From Streptomyces aurantiacus (GTDB lineage: Bacteria; Actinomycetota; Actinomycetes; Streptomycetales; Streptomycetaceae), in NCBI RefSeq assembly GCF_001418335.1, contig NZ_LIPP01000069.1, positions 26,865-63,513 on the forward strand: a DNA stretch of 36,649 nt, written 5' to 3'. Below are positions 1 to 9,590 of the stretch, piece by piece. A program made the position numbers and the translations under genes. The notes under the pieces were generated by a model. The model had not been told where the DNA came from. It did no database searches and saw nothing but the letters and a program-made list of their open reading frames with translations. Each line of letters begins with the position of its first letter. Position 1 is the stretch's first letter.

Positions 1-290
1 ATCCATCAGAAGGGCCCTAGCACCGACCTCGTCCGTCAGCAGGTCATCCGCAGTTTCCGCGGCCGGCGCAACCTCGTGCTCTCCGCGCTGAGTGGGAAGG
101 AGCCGCCACAGTCGGAACGGAACGCACAGCGCAGGGCCGGGCGTTGACGCACGTGGGTCGAGGTTCTGAGCGCGGACGGTCCCGCGCCGTCAGGCGAGCA
201 CGGTGCAGGGCAGGCCCTACCTTGCCTCGCGCTGAAAGCGGGGCGGTCCTTGCGTGCCACCTGCCCTGCCTGTCAACGGCCGCCGATATC
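1..290. other. Left-edge stretch without a convincing gene
   Basis: I see no supported gene here. Short open frames exist on both strands, but none has a ribosome site, a recognisable domain or neighbours that make sense of it. The frame of the kinase that follows stays open back to 144, but the upstream residues are arginine-rich and low complexity and look like non-coding read-through. The region probably holds the kinase promoter, although no clear -35/-10 pair is visible. Confidence 0.5.
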
Positions 291-839
291 GTGCGTGGTG
301 TGGTGGGAACTGAAGACACGTGCCTGATCGTGGTTCGCGGTAACAGCGCCTCGGGGAAATCGTCCGTTGCGGCGGGATTGCGTGAGAAGTTCGGCCGCAA
401 CCTTGCGATCGTCGGCCAGGACAACCTGCGCCGGATCGTGCTGCGTGAACGCGACCGGCCCGGCGGCGCCAACATCGGCCTGCTCGACCTGACCGCCCGC
501 TACGCCCTGGCCAACGGTTTCCACGTCGTCGTGGAGGGCATTCTGTACGCCGACCACTACGGCACGATGCTGCGGGACCTGGTGCGCGCCCACCGCGGCG
601 TCACGCGGTGCTACTACCTTCACGTGCCCTACGCGCAGACGGTGCTCCGGCACGCGACGAAGCCCGATGCCGCGTATCTGAAGCACGTCACCGCCGACCA
701 CCTGCGTGACTGGTACCGCGAGATGGACCTGCTGCCAGACGCCCTGGAGAGCGTCATCGACCCTGACAGCCCTCTGGACGCCACCATCCAGCGGATTCTA
801 CGCGAGAGCGGCCTGGACCGTGTGCCCCCGGTTGACTGA
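291..839 (+). CDS. P-loop kinase / zeta-toxin-like ATP-binding protein
   Basis: Predicted small nucleotide-binding kinase of 182 residues if GTG 291 is used; GTG codons at 300 and 303 are equally possible. A Walker A motif, GNSASGKS, lies at residues 17-24, right after a hydrophobic beta strand. It is followed by VGQDNLRR, where the Asp is the likely catalytic/Mg site of zeta-toxin or chloramphenicol-phosphotransferase-like kinases, and by a VVVEGIL strand typical of small P-loop kinases. An arginine-rich lid-like helix appears towards the C-terminus. No Shine-Dalgarno sequence is visible before any of the GTG starts, so the true start is unsure. It is a single gene that converges on the aldehyde dehydrogenase, with a hairpin between. 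The substrate is unknown. No antitoxin-like gene sits next to it in this window, so a free toxin role is not supported. Confidence 0.75.
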   Translation: MRGVVGTEDTCLIVVRGNSASGKSSVAAGLREKFGRNLAIVGQDNLRRIVLRERDRPGGANIGLLDLTARYALANGFHVVVEGILYADHYGTMLRDLVRAHRGVTRCYYLHVPYAQTVLRHATKPDAAYLKHVTADHLRDWYREMDLLPDALESVIDPDSPLDATIQRILRESGLDRVPPVD

Positions 840-1002
840 CGCCCCGTCAGCGGCACGACGCGGTCATTGTCCACCTTGGGTGCGTCGTTCGGGCTGGGTC
901 GGCGGGACCACCTGGCCCGCTACTGCCCCGGGAAAATTCGCTTGAGTCGCCACTTGTGACGTCAGGTGCCAAGGTGATCGCGGACAGTGGTGTCTGTGTA
1001 GA

Positions 1003-1037
1003 GGTTGCCTGGAGCGGAACGGAGCCTCCAGGCAACC
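1003..1037. terminator. Bidirectional hairpin between convergent kinase and ALDH genes
   Basis: A perfect 12-bp inverted repeat (GGTTGCCTGGAG at 1003-1014 and its complement at 1026-1037) with an 11-nt loop sits between the two convergent genes, 11 bp beyond the aldehyde dehydrogenase stop. It has no long T run, which is usual for Streptomyces terminators. Its position suggests it serves both strands. Confidence 0.7.
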
Positions 1038-1048
1038 GGCTTGAGGCT

Positions 1049-2572
1049 CTAGAAGAACCCAAGTTTCTTCGGCGAGTACGACACAAGGAGGTTCTTCGTC
1101 TGCTGGTAGTGCTCCAGCATCATTTTGTGGTTCTCGCGACCGATGCCGGACTGCTTGTAGCCGCCGAACGCCGCGTGCGCCGGGTACGCGTGGTAGCAGT
1201 TCGTCCACACCCGGCCCGCCTGGATCGAACGTCCCGCTCGGTACGCCGTGTTCATGTCGCGCGTCCACACCCCGGCGCCGAGTCCGTACAGGGTGTCGTT
1301 GGCGATCTTGATGGCGTCGTCGAAGTCCGAGAACGACGTGACGGACACGACGGGACCGAAGATCTCTTCCTGGAAGACCCGCATCCTGTTGTCGCCCTGG
1401 AAGATCGTTGGCTGTACGTAGTACCCGCCCGCCAACTCACCGTCATAGTCGATACGGTGACCACCCGTCAGTACCTTGGCGCCCTCCTGCTGGCCGATGT
1501 CCAGGTAGGAGAGGATCTTCTCCAACTGGTCGTTGGAGGCCTGGGCACCGATCATCGTGTCGGTGTCGAGCGGATGGCCGGGCTTGATCAGCTCGGTGCG
1601 GGCGATCGCCGCGTCGAGGAACTCGTTGTAGTGGCCCTGCTGAACGAGTGCGCGGGACGGACAGGTGCACACCTCGCCCTGGTTCAGCGCGAACATCGTG
1701 AAACCTTCGAGCGCCTTGTCCCGGAAGTCGTCGTCCCGCGCCCACACGTCGTCGAAGAAGATGTTCGGCGACTTGCCGCCGAGTTCGAGCGTGACCGGCT
1801 TGATGTTCTCGGAGGCGTACTGCATGATCAGCCGCCCCGTCGTGGTCTCGCCGGTGAACGCGACCTTCGCCACCCGCGCGCTGGACGCCAGGGGCTTGCC
1901 CGCCTCGACACCGAAGCCGTTGATGATGTTGACGACGCCCGGCGGCAGCAGGTCCGCGACCAGGCTCATCCAGTAGTGGATGGACGCAGGGGTCTGCTCG
2001 GCGGGCTTGATCACGACGGCGTTGCCCGCCGCGAGCGCCGGCGCCAGCTTCCACACCGCCATCAGGATTGGGAAGTTCCACGGGATGATCTGCGCCACGA
2101 CGCCCAGCGGCTCGTGGAAGTGGTATGCCACCGTGTCGTCGTCGAGCTCGCCGAGCGACCCCTCCTGTGCCCGGATCGCTCCCGCGAAGTAGCGGAAGTG
2201 GTCGATGGCGAGGGGGATGTCGGCGGCCAGGGTCTCGCGGACCGGCTTGCCGTTCTCCCAGCTCTCCGCGACCGCGAGCTTCTCCAGATTCGCCTCCATC
2301 CGGTCAGCGACCTTGAGGAGGATGTCGGCCCGCGCGGTCACCGACGTGCGGCCCCAGGCGGGGGCGGCGGCGTGCGCCGCGTCCAGCGCGCGCTCCACGT
2401 CCTCGGCCGTGCCTCGCGCGATCTCCGTGAACGGCTGCCCGTTCACCGGACTCGGGTTCTCGAAGTACTGCCCACGGGCCGGCTGTACGTACTCGCCGCC
2501 GATGAAGTGGTCGTACCGCGACTGGTAGGAGACGATCGCGCCTTCGGTGCCGGGCGCCGCGTAACGGGTCAT
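1049..2572 (-). CDS. NAD-dependent aldehyde dehydrogenase (ExaC/acetaldehyde dehydrogenase type)
   Basis: Oxidises an aldehyde to the acid with NAD(P) in the cytoplasm. The 507-residue length is normal for the family. Catalytic Cys302 (QGEVCTC), the general-base Glu263 (LELGGKSPN), the oxyanion Asn166 (PWNFP) and cofactor-binding Lys189 and Gly241 (FTGETTTG) are all visible. The C-terminal [14 protein letters not shown] is typical of the ExaC/acetaldehyde dehydrogenase branch. ATG 2572 was chosen because GGGAGG lies about 8 nt upstream, although the frame runs open to 2926. The GAF-domain regulator lies directly upstream on the same strand with 215 bp between, an arrangement resembling AcoR-type sensors beside the aldehyde or alcohol oxidation gene they control. 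The exact substrate cannot be read from sequence; acetaldehyde or another short aliphatic aldehyde is the inference. Confidence 0.93.
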   Translation of the reverse strand: MTRYAAPGTEGAIVSYQSRYDHFIGGEYVQPARGQYFENPSPVNGQPFTEIARGTAEDVERALDAAHAAAPAWGRTSVTARADILLKVADRMEANLEKLAVAESWENGKPVRETLAADIPLAIDHFRYFAGAIRAQEGSLGELDDDTVAYHFHEPLGVVAQIIPWNFPILMAVWKLAPALAAGNAVVIKPAEQTPASIHYWMSLVADLLPPGVVNIINGFGVEAGKPLASSARVAKVAFTGETTTGRLIMQYASENIKPVTLELGGKSPNIFFDDVWARDDDFRDKALEGFTMFALNQGEVCTCPSRALVQQGHYNEFLDAAIARTELIKPGHPLDTDTMIGAQASNDQLEKILSYLDIGQQEGAKVLTGGHRIDYDGELAGGYYVQPTIFQGDNRMRVFQEEIFGPVVSVTSFSDFDDAIKIANDTLYGLGAGVWTRDMNTAYRAGRSIQAGRVWTNCYHAYPAHAAFGGYKQSGIGRENHKMMLEHYQQTKNLLVSYSPKKLGFF

Positions 2573-2660
2573 GTGCTCTGCCTCCCGAGGAAGGGCCGCC
2601 CGCCTTTGGACAGCACTCGCCGCGAGGGTAGGGGCGCGGAGGTTGCAGGTACGTTGCGCC

Positions 2661-2685
2661 GCCGGGCCGGGCCGGGCCGGGCCGG
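2661..2685. repeat. GCCGG pentanucleotide x5
   Basis: Five exact head-to-tail copies of GCCGG lie in the leader between the GAF regulator and the aldehyde dehydrogenase, about 90 bp upstream of the ALDH start. Such runs are prone to slippage in high-GC genomes. No function is evident. Confidence 0.8.
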
Positions 2686-2787
2686 ACCAGGCCAGGCACG
2701 GCGGCATGGCGGGCTGGGCACGGCGGGCCGGCTGAGCGACCGTTGCCGACCGCACGAGCCGCAGCCGTACGTAGCTGTAGAGGTACG

Positions 2788-4068
2788 TCAGCGTCGCGCC
2801 CATCCGGCGTACGCCCCGGGGTACGCCGACTGTTCGGTCTCCAGCTCCGCCAGCCGTGCCCGAACCGGAGCGGTCGGGCGGCTGGTGGCCAGTGCTCTCC
2901 ACACGTCGAGGTCGTCCTCGCCCCACGGCGCCTGGGCCCAGTGCGCCAGCAGGTCGGGGTCACGGCCGGCGACGAGGGCGGCCCGCAGTCCGTCCGCGAG
3001 CCGGCGGCGCAGCCGCACCACCGCCGGGGCCCGTGAACCGGGCAGCAACGGACCGGCGTACGCCGCCACGGCCGCCGTGACCGCGCCGGCGCCCAGCTTG
3101 CGCTCCACGACCGCGACATCGGACTCGACCGGAACCGCGAGCCGGTAGGGCCGTGAACCCAGGACTCCGGTGCCGAGCAACCGGCGCAGGCGGGCCAGTT
3201 CGGCGCGCAACGTCACCGGCGTCACCGACTCGTCCTCGTACAAAGCGCATTGCAACTCGTCGCCCGTCAGGCCGTCCGGATGCCGGGAGAGCAGCACCAG
3301 GAGCTCGCTGTGCCTGCGGCTCAGGCGCACCGTGCGGCCGTCCGCCACCAGCAGCGCCTCGTCCCGGCCCAGAGCGGTCAACTGCAGGGCGTCGGTGGCG
3401 GCCGGTATCGGGGTGAGCAGCGCCAGCTGGGACTCGGCGGCGCGTGCCACGGCCTGCACGAAGCCCAGGCTGTGCGGATGCGCGAGCCCGTCCCCGCCGG
3501 TGATGTCGACGGCGCCGAGCAGCCGCCCCGTGCGAGGGTCGTGCACCGGAGCCGCCGCACACGTCCATGGCTGGACCCGCCGGATGAAGTGCTCCGCCGC
3601 GAACACCTGCACCGGCCGGTCGAGCGCGACCGCCGTACCCGGAGCGTTCGTGCCCATGGCGGATTCCGCCCACCGCGCGCCCGGCACGAAGTTCATGCCG
3701 TCCGCCTTCTGTCGCGTGCCGGGATGGCCCTCCACCCACAGGAGCCTGCCCTGCGCGTCACACACCGCGAGGAGATGCTCGCCGTCCGACGCGAACGTGC
3801 CCATGAGCTCCCGGAACAGTGGCATGACCAGGGCCAACGGGTGTTCCGCCCGGTACGACCAGAGGTCTCCGTCGGTGAGATCCACACGCGCGGAGCCGTC
3901 CGGCCCGACTCCGGCCCGTGCGGAACGCCGCCACGACTCGGCGACCACGGCCCGTACCGGCCGAGGCACCGTGCCCACCTCGGTGAACGTCTCGTGAGCG
4001 CGGCGCAGCACGCGAACCCGCTCGGCGGGATCGGCCCCCGGGTTCAGGGCCACCCATGGATCGGTCAA
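2788..4068 (-). CDS. GAF-domain transcriptional regulator with C-terminal winged helix
   Basis: Predicted 426-residue cytoplasmic regulator. The N-terminal half resembles the sensor part of AcoR-like activators: a helical segment with [11 protein letters not shown], then a GAF-like domain with [17 protein letters not shown] and [21 protein letters not shown]. There is no sigma54-type AAA+ domain. Instead, residues around 290-350 ([20 protein letters not shown] and the segment after it) look like an OmpR/SARP-type winged helix, followed by an arginine-rich helical tail. The start is taken as TTG 4068 because GAGGAGG lies 5 nt upstream and the first residues ([10 protein letters not shown]) precede the conserved part; the frame runs open further upstream but only as arginine-rich filler. 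It sits upstream of the aldehyde dehydrogenase on the same strand and probably controls it in response to a small ligand; the ligand is unknown. Confidence 0.85.
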   Translation of the reverse strand: MTDPWVALNPGADPAERVRVLRRAHETFTEVGTVPRPVRAVVAESWRRSARAGVGPDGSARVDLTDGDLWSYRAEHPLALVMPLFRELMGTFASDGEHLLAVCDAQGRLLWVEGHPGTRQKADGMNFVPGARWAESAMGTNAPGTAVALDRPVQVFAAEHFIRRVQPWTCAAAPVHDPRTGRLLGAVDITGGDGLAHPHSLGFVQAVARAAESQLALLTPIPAATDALQLTALGRDEALLVADGRTVRLSRRHSELLVLLSRHPDGLTGDELQCALYEDESVTPVTLRAELARLRRLLGTGVLGSRPYRLAVPVESDVAVVERKLGAGAVTAAVAAYAGPLLPGSRAPAVVRLRRRLADGLRAALVAGRDPDLLAHWAQAPWGEDDLDVWRALATSRPTAPVRARLAELETEQSAYPGAYAGWARR

Positions 4069-4268
4069 TGTGGCCTCCTCACAAGGTGTTGTACTCGCGC
4101 TGGACTGTGGCCGGCCCGGTGTTGGGACCTGGCCGTTGGACTGGAGTCGGATCGGCCTTGGGACCGGCCTCGGCGACCGGCAGCGGCGAGGCTGGTGACA
4201 TCGTGACTCCGTCGGCGGACGCGGACAAGCGTCGCGGCAGTCTTGGATGCTCTCCTGGCTCGTGGCGG

Positions 4269-4880
4269 TCAGGCGGAGCCGACCAGTCTCATGTAGCGCG
4301 TCCAGTCCCAGTGCGGGCCCGGATCGGTGTGGTCGCTGCCCGGCACTTCGTAGTGCGCGAGGATGTGCGAGCGGTCTTTGGGGATCGCGTACTCGGTACA
4401 GATCGCCGCGGTGAGTTTCGCCGACTCCTCGTACAGGGCGTCGGTGAAGTACGCCGGCTTGTCCACCCAGCCCTCGTGCTCGATTCCGATGCTGCGGGTG
4501 TTGTAGTCCCAGTTGCCCGCGTGCCAGGCGATGTCGTGCTCGCGCACCATCTGTGTGATGTGACCGTCCGTGGACCGGACGACGTAGTGTGCGGACACCT
4601 GCTTCTTCGGGTTCTGGAAGATTCTGAGGGTGTCCGGGTAGGTCGCCTGTGTCACGTGGATGATGACGAAGTCGACGGGATGGCTCGTGGGGCGGTCGGC
4701 CACCGTGTAGTTGGACGTGCTCGCCTTGGACCACTGGGACCGCGGGTAGTCGACGGTTTGCGGCTCCGCGCCCGCCCGTGTGCTGGGGAGCAGGGCGGTG
4801 GAGAGCGTGGCGAGGGCCGCGCTCTGGAGCAGGCGCCGCCTGCTGGGCAGGGAGGCGGGCGGCAACTTGGCTCGGTCCAC
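4269..4880 (-). CDS. Secreted N-acetylmuramoyl-L-alanine amidase (amidase_2/PGRP type), Tat signal
   Basis: Zinc amidase that cleaves the bond between N-acetylmuramic acid and the stem peptide of peptidoglycan. It has 203 residues from GTG 4880, which is preceded by GAGAGGA 8-9 nt upstream. The N-terminus carries a twin-arginine signal (SRRRLLQSAALA, residues 13-24) ending near AGA-E at residue 38. The catalytic domain fills the rest. Candidate zinc ligands are His75 (FVIIHVTQ), His176 (ILAHYEVPG) and Asp186 in the HTDPGPHWDW motif; GIEHEGW is the usual central strand. No cell-wall-binding domain is attached, so it is a minimal enzyme acting outside the membrane. A gene-free leader of almost 400 bp precedes it. 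It could act in wall turnover or on foreign muropeptides; the sequence does not decide. Confidence 0.9.
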   Translation of the reverse strand: MDRAKLPPASLPSRRRLLQSAALATLSTALLPSTRAGAEPQTVDYPRSQWSKASTSNYTVADRPTSHPVDFVIIHVTQATYPDTLRIFQNPKKQVSAHYVVRSTDGHITQMVREHDIAWHAGNWDYNTRSIGIEHEGWVDKPAYFTDALYEESAKLTAAICTEYAIPKDRSHILAHYEVPGSDHTDPGPHWDWTRYMRLVGSA

Positions 4881-5261
4881 GGAGGTTTCCTCTCGGGGCG
4901 GTGATGTGCTCGCCGGGACGGGGTACGTGAGCCCCGGGGCGGTGGTTCGGCAGGCGTCGGGCGCTGTCCGAACCGTGGATGCAAGGCTCAACGCCCCAGG
5001 GCCGTCGCGGTTTCGCGATCCGGGCGTGCAGTCCCCGATGCGTCTTTTTCGGCATGCGAATCCCCCGATCCCCGTACGTGCCCGGACATGCCTCCGTCCC
5101 TCCGACGGCGGCGTCTCGCGTGAACCACGGTACGGGTCTTGCCGGTTGGGGAGGCGGGGGCGGCCGAGATCCGTGGACAGCACGGTGATTGTGGACAACT
5201 CGGTCACCCGAAAGGGGACCGCAGCGACGCAGCGGACGCGGGGGATGGGGGCGGTCGGCGC
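4881..5261. other. Intergenic leader between xylR-like gene and amidase
   Basis: 381 bp without a supported gene. It should hold the amidase promoter and the end of the xylR-like transcript. Visible elements are an inverted repeat at 4944-4974 (GGTTCGG-CAG with its complement, one bulged base), about 65 bp upstream of the amidase start and therefore a possible operator or leader hairpin; a Streptomyces-consensus DnaA-box 9-mer, TTGTCCACA, on the minus strand at 5190-5198; and the hairpin at 5201-5221 listed separately. No clear -10/-35 pair was found. Confidence 0.6.
5201..5221 (-). terminator. Hairpin after the xylR-like gene
   Basis: CGGTC at 5201-5205 pairs with GACCG at 5217-5221, extended inside by C/G pairs with one mismatch around a GAAA loop. 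It lies about 40 bp past the stop codon of the ROK repressor on the strand that gene uses, so it may end its transcript. Confidence 0.5.
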
Positions 5262-6473
5262 CTACGCCCCGCCGCCCCCCACCGCCGCCGGATCATCGAG
5301 CACGGCCCGTACGACGGAATGCGCGGCGCCCAGCAGCGGGCCCTCCGGGCCGAGCCGGGAGACCGACACCGCGCAGGCCGGCCCCGCCGTCCTGCGTGCC
5401 AACTCCCGCTCCAGCGACGGCAGCAGCCAGGGCGCGAGCCCGGACAGGGCCCCGCCCAGCACGACGGCCTCCGGGTCCAGCAGATTGACGGCGCCCGTCA
5501 GCGCGATGCCGAGCGCGGTACCGGCGTCACGCAGAGCGCGCCGTACGTTCTTGTCGCCCCCCGCGGCGTGTTCGGCCAGCAGCCCGACGCGGTCCTCGCC
5601 CGGTTCCAGGCCCGCCGCGCGCAGCACGGCCTCCTCGCCCGCGTACTGCTCAAGACAGCCGCGCCCGCCACAGGCGCACGCCGGACCCTCGGGCCGTACC
5701 GGTACGTGTCCCAACTCGCCCGCGAAGCCACGCGTGCCACGCAGTAGCCGCCCGTCCACGACCACGGCACCGCCGATACCGATCTCCGCGGAGACGTGCA
5801 GGAAGTCGCGCGGTGCCGCTTCGTTGAGCCAGAGTTCGGCCAGGCTGCCGAAGTTCGCCTCGTTGTCGACGGTCAGCGGGAGTCCGTCCGGCAGCAGAGG
5901 CCCCAGGTCGGTGTCGTGCCAGCCGAGATTGGGGGCGCGCACCACCGTCCTGGCGTCACGCGCCACCAGGCCGGGCACGGCGACGGCGAGACCCGCCGGC
6001 CACAGGCCTTCCTTGTCCACTTCGGCGACGATCTGGCGTATCAGTTCGGTGAGCTCCCGCAGTACGGGCTCGGGGGCTCGGCCGCGGTTGGTGCGGTGCC
6101 GCACCAACCGCGCGCGCACCTCGCCGCGCAGATCGACCGCGCACACGGCGAGGTGATCGACGCCCACCTCCGCACCGATCCCCGCCGGGCCGCGCCCGCT
6201 CAGGGCCAGCGCCGAACCGGGCCGCCCCACTCGCCCGGGCCGCTCGGGGCCCAGCTCCTCAAGAAGCCCCGAGCGGATCAGTTCGTCCACGAGAGTCGAG
6301 ACGGCGGCCCGGGTCAGCCCGATACGGGAGGCGACGGCCGCCCGGGACAGCGGCCCGTCGGCGTTCACGGTGTGCAGCACCCGCGAGAGGTTGCGGCGGC
6401 GCATGCCCTGTTGCGTATCGGGCAGCCGTCGGCCGGGACTGCTGGGGTGGGCCTCGTGAAGCGGTGCGGTCAT
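5262..6473 (-). CDS. xylR: ROK-family transcriptional repressor, probable xylose repressor XylR
   Basis: 403-residue ROK protein. Residues 24-90 form a winged helix-turn-helix (LTRAAVSTLVDELIRSGLL as recognition region, GRVGRPG as wing). The sugar-kinase-like half follows, with GIGAEVGVD, DNEANFGS at 203-210, and the ROK signature GELGH (252-256) plus the zinc-binding cysteines 266, 268 and 273 in CACGGRGC. ATG 6473 is preceded only by a poorly spaced GAGGA, so MRRRNL at residue 24 is an alternative start. It is downstream of xylB on the same strand but separated by a strong hairpin, which suggests its own promoter or attenuated co-transcription. In known ROK XylR proteins, xylose relieves repression of the xyl genes; the gene neighbourhood (xylB, xylA) supports the same role here. 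The symbol is inferred from context. Confidence 0.85.
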   Translation of the reverse strand: MTAPLHEAHPSSPGRRLPDTQQGMRRRNLSRVLHTVNADGPLSRAAVASRIGLTRAAVSTLVDELIRSGLLEELGPERPGRVGRPGSALALSGRGPAGIGAEVGVDHLAVCAVDLRGEVRARLVRHRTNRGRAPEPVLRELTELIRQIVAEVDKEGLWPAGLAVAVPGLVARDARTVVRAPNLGWHDTDLGPLLPDGLPLTVDNEANFGSLAELWLNEAAPRDFLHVSAEIGIGGAVVVDGRLLRGTRGFAGELGHVPVRPEGPACACGGRGCLEQYAGEEAVLRAAGLEPGEDRVGLLAEHAAGGDKNVRRALRDAGTALGIALTGAVNLLDPEAVVLGGALSGLAPWLLPSLERELARRTAGPACAVSVSRLGPEGPLLGAAHSVVRAVLDDPAAVGGGGA

Positions 6474-6534
6474 GCCTGAGTTAGTCCTCGTCCCCGTCCG
6501 GCCGGTCCCCTGAGGGCTGCCCTGTCCGTGGTGG

Positions 6535-6579
6535 CGCCTCGGGGGAGCCGGCGACAACCGGCCCCGCTCCCCCGAGGCG
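6535..6579 (-). terminator. Strong hairpin between xylB and xylR-like gene
   Basis: A perfect 14-bp inverted repeat (CGCCTCGGGGGAGC at 6535-6548, complement at 6566-6579) with a 17-nt loop starts 7 bp past the xylB stop codon. The loop itself contains a short CCGG/CCGG repeat. It is one of the strongest terminators in the window and should limit read-through from xylB into the repressor gene. Confidence 0.85.
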
Positions 6580-6585
6580 AAGCCG

Positions 6586-8031
6586 TCAGCCCTGATCGGC
6601 CTCCCGCTCCAGCAGCGGGGCCGCGTCGGAGAGTACCCCGGCGATCCGCGCGAGCGCCGCCTCGTCCCGCTCCCCGGCTTCCAGCACCGGCCCGCGTGCC
6701 GTGTTCCAACGCCGGGCCACCGCCGCCGGATCCTCCCCGGTCAGCACACCCGCGGCCTGTGCGGCGGCACCGAGCGCGACCAGTTCCTTGGCCTCGGGTA
6801 CCTGCACGGGCCGCCCCGACAGCCGTCGTACGGTCTGCTGCCAGGCCGTTCCCCGCGAGCCCCCGCCGATGAGCAGGAGCGGCGCCGAACGGTCCGCGTC
6901 CTCGTCGAGCACCAGGTCCAGGGCGCCGAGCAGCGAGTGGACGGCTCCGTCGTACGCGGCCTGGAGCAACTGTCCCCGGGTCGTGTCGTGCCGCAGCCCG
7001 TGCAGCAGGCCCGAGGCGCGCGGCAGGTTGGGGGTGCGCTCGCCGTCCAGGTAGGGGAGCAGCGTCACATCCGTACCGGGCTCGACGGCCTCGCGGTCGA
7101 TGCCGAGGAGGGCGGCGACGCGGTCCACGGCGAGGGTGCAGTTGAGGGTGCAGGCCAGCGGCAGCCAGTCGCCCCGCGCGTCGGCGAAGCCCGCCACGGT
7201 GCCGGTGGGGTCGGCGGGCCGCCGCGTCGACACCGCGTACACGGTGCCGGACGTGCCGAGGCTGAGCACCGCGGTGCCCGGGCGCAGCCCGAGGCCCAGC
7301 GCGGCGGCGGCGTTGTCACCGGTGCCGGGAGCGACCAGCGTGCCCTTGGCGAAGGGCAGGTCGTCGGAGTCGCGCACGGTTCCGACGACCTCGCCGGGCC
7401 GGACCACCCGGGGCAGCAGGGCCGGGTCGAGCCCCACGTGGCGGAGGACCTCCTCGTCGTACGCCTCTGTCCCGGACGCCCACCAGCCCGTACCGGAGGC
7501 GTCGCCCCGGTCGGTCGTGCCAAGGCCCGTGAGGAGTTCGGTGAGGTAGTCGTGGGGCAGCCGCACGGAGGCGGTGGCGCGGACGGACTCGGGCTCGTGC
7601 TCGGCGAGCCACGCCCATTTGGTGACCGTGATGGACGGGCCCGGCACGCTGCCGGTGCGCTCGGCCCACGCCTTCGGACCGCCCAGCTCCTCCACGAGAC
7701 GGCGGGCCTGCGGAGCCGACCGTACGTCGTTCCACAGGAGTGCGGGGCGCACCGGAGCGCCCTGGGCGTCGAGCGTGACGAGCCCGTGCTGCTGGCCGCC
7801 GACCGACACCGCGGCGGCCTCGCGCGCCGCGTCCCCGCACTGGTGCAGCGCCTCACGCAGCGCGTCCCACCACTGGCGCGGATCGCTTTCGCGGCCCGCG
7901 CCGGAGGACACGGTGTGCGGCGCCTGGCCGCTCGCCACCACTTCGCCGGTGGCCACGTCCACGACCAGGGCCTTGGTGGATTGGGTGGACGTGTCCACGC
8001 CGACGACGAGCGGACCCTCGGCTGCTGACAT
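6586..8031 (-). CDS. xylB: Xylulokinase
   Basis: Phosphorylates D-xylulose to xylulose 5-phosphate, the second step of the isomerase route for xylose. The FGGY kinase has 481 residues, the usual size. The N-terminal ATPase strand VVGVDTSTQSTKALVVD contains Asp13; catalytic-base candidate Asp239 lies in APGTGDNAAAALG; the C-terminal FGGY region shows LLIGGGSRGTAWQQ and ELVALGAAAQAA. ATG 8031 has GGGAGAG 5 nt upstream; the frame stays open to 8166, but the extra residues are low complexity. It is divergent from xylA, with an inverted repeat between, and the ROK repressor follows it. A possible minus-strand -10 (TAGTAT, 8170-8165) overlaps that repeat and would give a leader of about 125 nt. Confidence 0.95.
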   Translation of the reverse strand: MSAAEGPLVVGVDTSTQSTKALVVDVATGEVVASGQAPHTVSSGAGRESDPRQWWDALREALHQCGDAAREAAAVSVGGQQHGLVTLDAQGAPVRPALLWNDVRSAPQARRLVEELGGPKAWAERTGSVPGPSITVTKWAWLAEHEPESVRATASVRLPHDYLTELLTGLGTTDRGDASGTGWWASGTEAYDEEVLRHVGLDPALLPRVVRPGEVVGTVRDSDDLPFAKGTLVAPGTGDNAAAALGLGLRPGTAVLSLGTSGTVYAVSTRRPADPTGTVAGFADARGDWLPLACTLNCTLAVDRVAALLGIDREAVEPGTDVTLLPYLDGERTPNLPRASGLLHGLRHDTTRGQLLQAAYDGAVHSLLGALDLVLDEDADRSAPLLLIGGGSRGTAWQQTVRRLSGRPVQVPEAKELVALGAAAQAAGVLTGEDPAAVARRWNTARGPVLEAGERDEAALARIAGVLSDAAPLLEREADQG

Positions 8032-8166
8032 CGAACTCTCCCTTTTCCGCGGCTCCGCGGGGTCTGACCTGGTGTTTTCGGGTTCCGTCGGGGTCGGCAC
8101 AGCCCCGTTTTCGCCCGTTGCCCCTCCTCGGAGACATCTTGTCCCTTCCCAGAGATGCCTTCGCAT

Positions 8167-9387
<1,221 letters not shown>

Positions 9388-9516
9388 TCGCGGCGGAGCA
9401 CGCGCGAGGACGGAGAACGGCCCCTGCGCGGAGATGTCCGGAGTCATGCGAGCCACGCCATGAGTCCGGAGCACGTTCCGCGTGGGGCCGCTTCGTGTCC
9501 GGGGGAGTACGCCACG

Positions 9517-9546
9517 CGCGCGTGGACGGGTCGCGCGTGGACGGGT
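9517..9546. repeat. 15-bp perfect tandem duplication
   Basis: The unit CGCGCGTGGACGGGT occurs twice without a gap (9517-9531 and 9532-9546) between xylA and the convergent esterase gene. It is non-coding and looks like a recent local duplication. Confidence 0.85.
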
Positions 9547-9549
9547 GAA

Positions 9550-9568
9550 GACGCCGGGCGGAGGCGTC
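9550..9568. terminator. Small hairpin between convergent xylA and esterase gene
   Basis: GACGCC at 9550-9555 pairs with GGCGTC at 9563-9568 across a 7-nt loop. It sits between two convergent stop codons and may help end both transcripts, but the 6-bp stem is modest. Confidence 0.4.
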
Positions 9569-9590
9569 CGTTCAGATCCCGTTCAGATCC
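9569..9590. repeat. 11-bp tandem duplication across the esterase stop codon
   Basis: CGTTCAGATCC is repeated exactly at 9569-9579 and 9580-9590. The second copy contains the stop codon of the minus-strand esterase gene, so the duplication copied the stop and left the protein end unchanged. Confidence 0.8.

Noticed and set aside
291..839. Toxin-antitoxin locus
   Set aside because: The kinase resembles zeta toxins only in the P-loop fold; no small antitoxin-like gene is adjacent within the window.
2573..2926. N-terminal extension of the aldehyde dehydrogenase
   Set aside because: The frame is open but contains the GCCGG repeat and low-complexity residues; ATG 2572 with GGGAGG gives the family's normal length.
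956..3148. 730-residue plus-strand open frame opposite the aldehyde dehydrogenase
   Set aside because: It mirrors a well-supported gene on the other strand, is rich in Arg/Val/Asp/His from antisense codons, and has no ribosome site. The same reasoning removes the long frames at 23824-26511 and 26435-29935 on plus and 33737-35848 on minus.
5190..5198. DnaA-box 9-mers (TTGTCCACA here on minus, TTATCCACA at 20477-20485 on plus)
   Set aside because: Each is a perfect or near-consensus box but isolated, with no cluster, AT-rich element or dnaA/dnaN neighbours. They do not indicate an origin; at most they are scattered DnaA sites.
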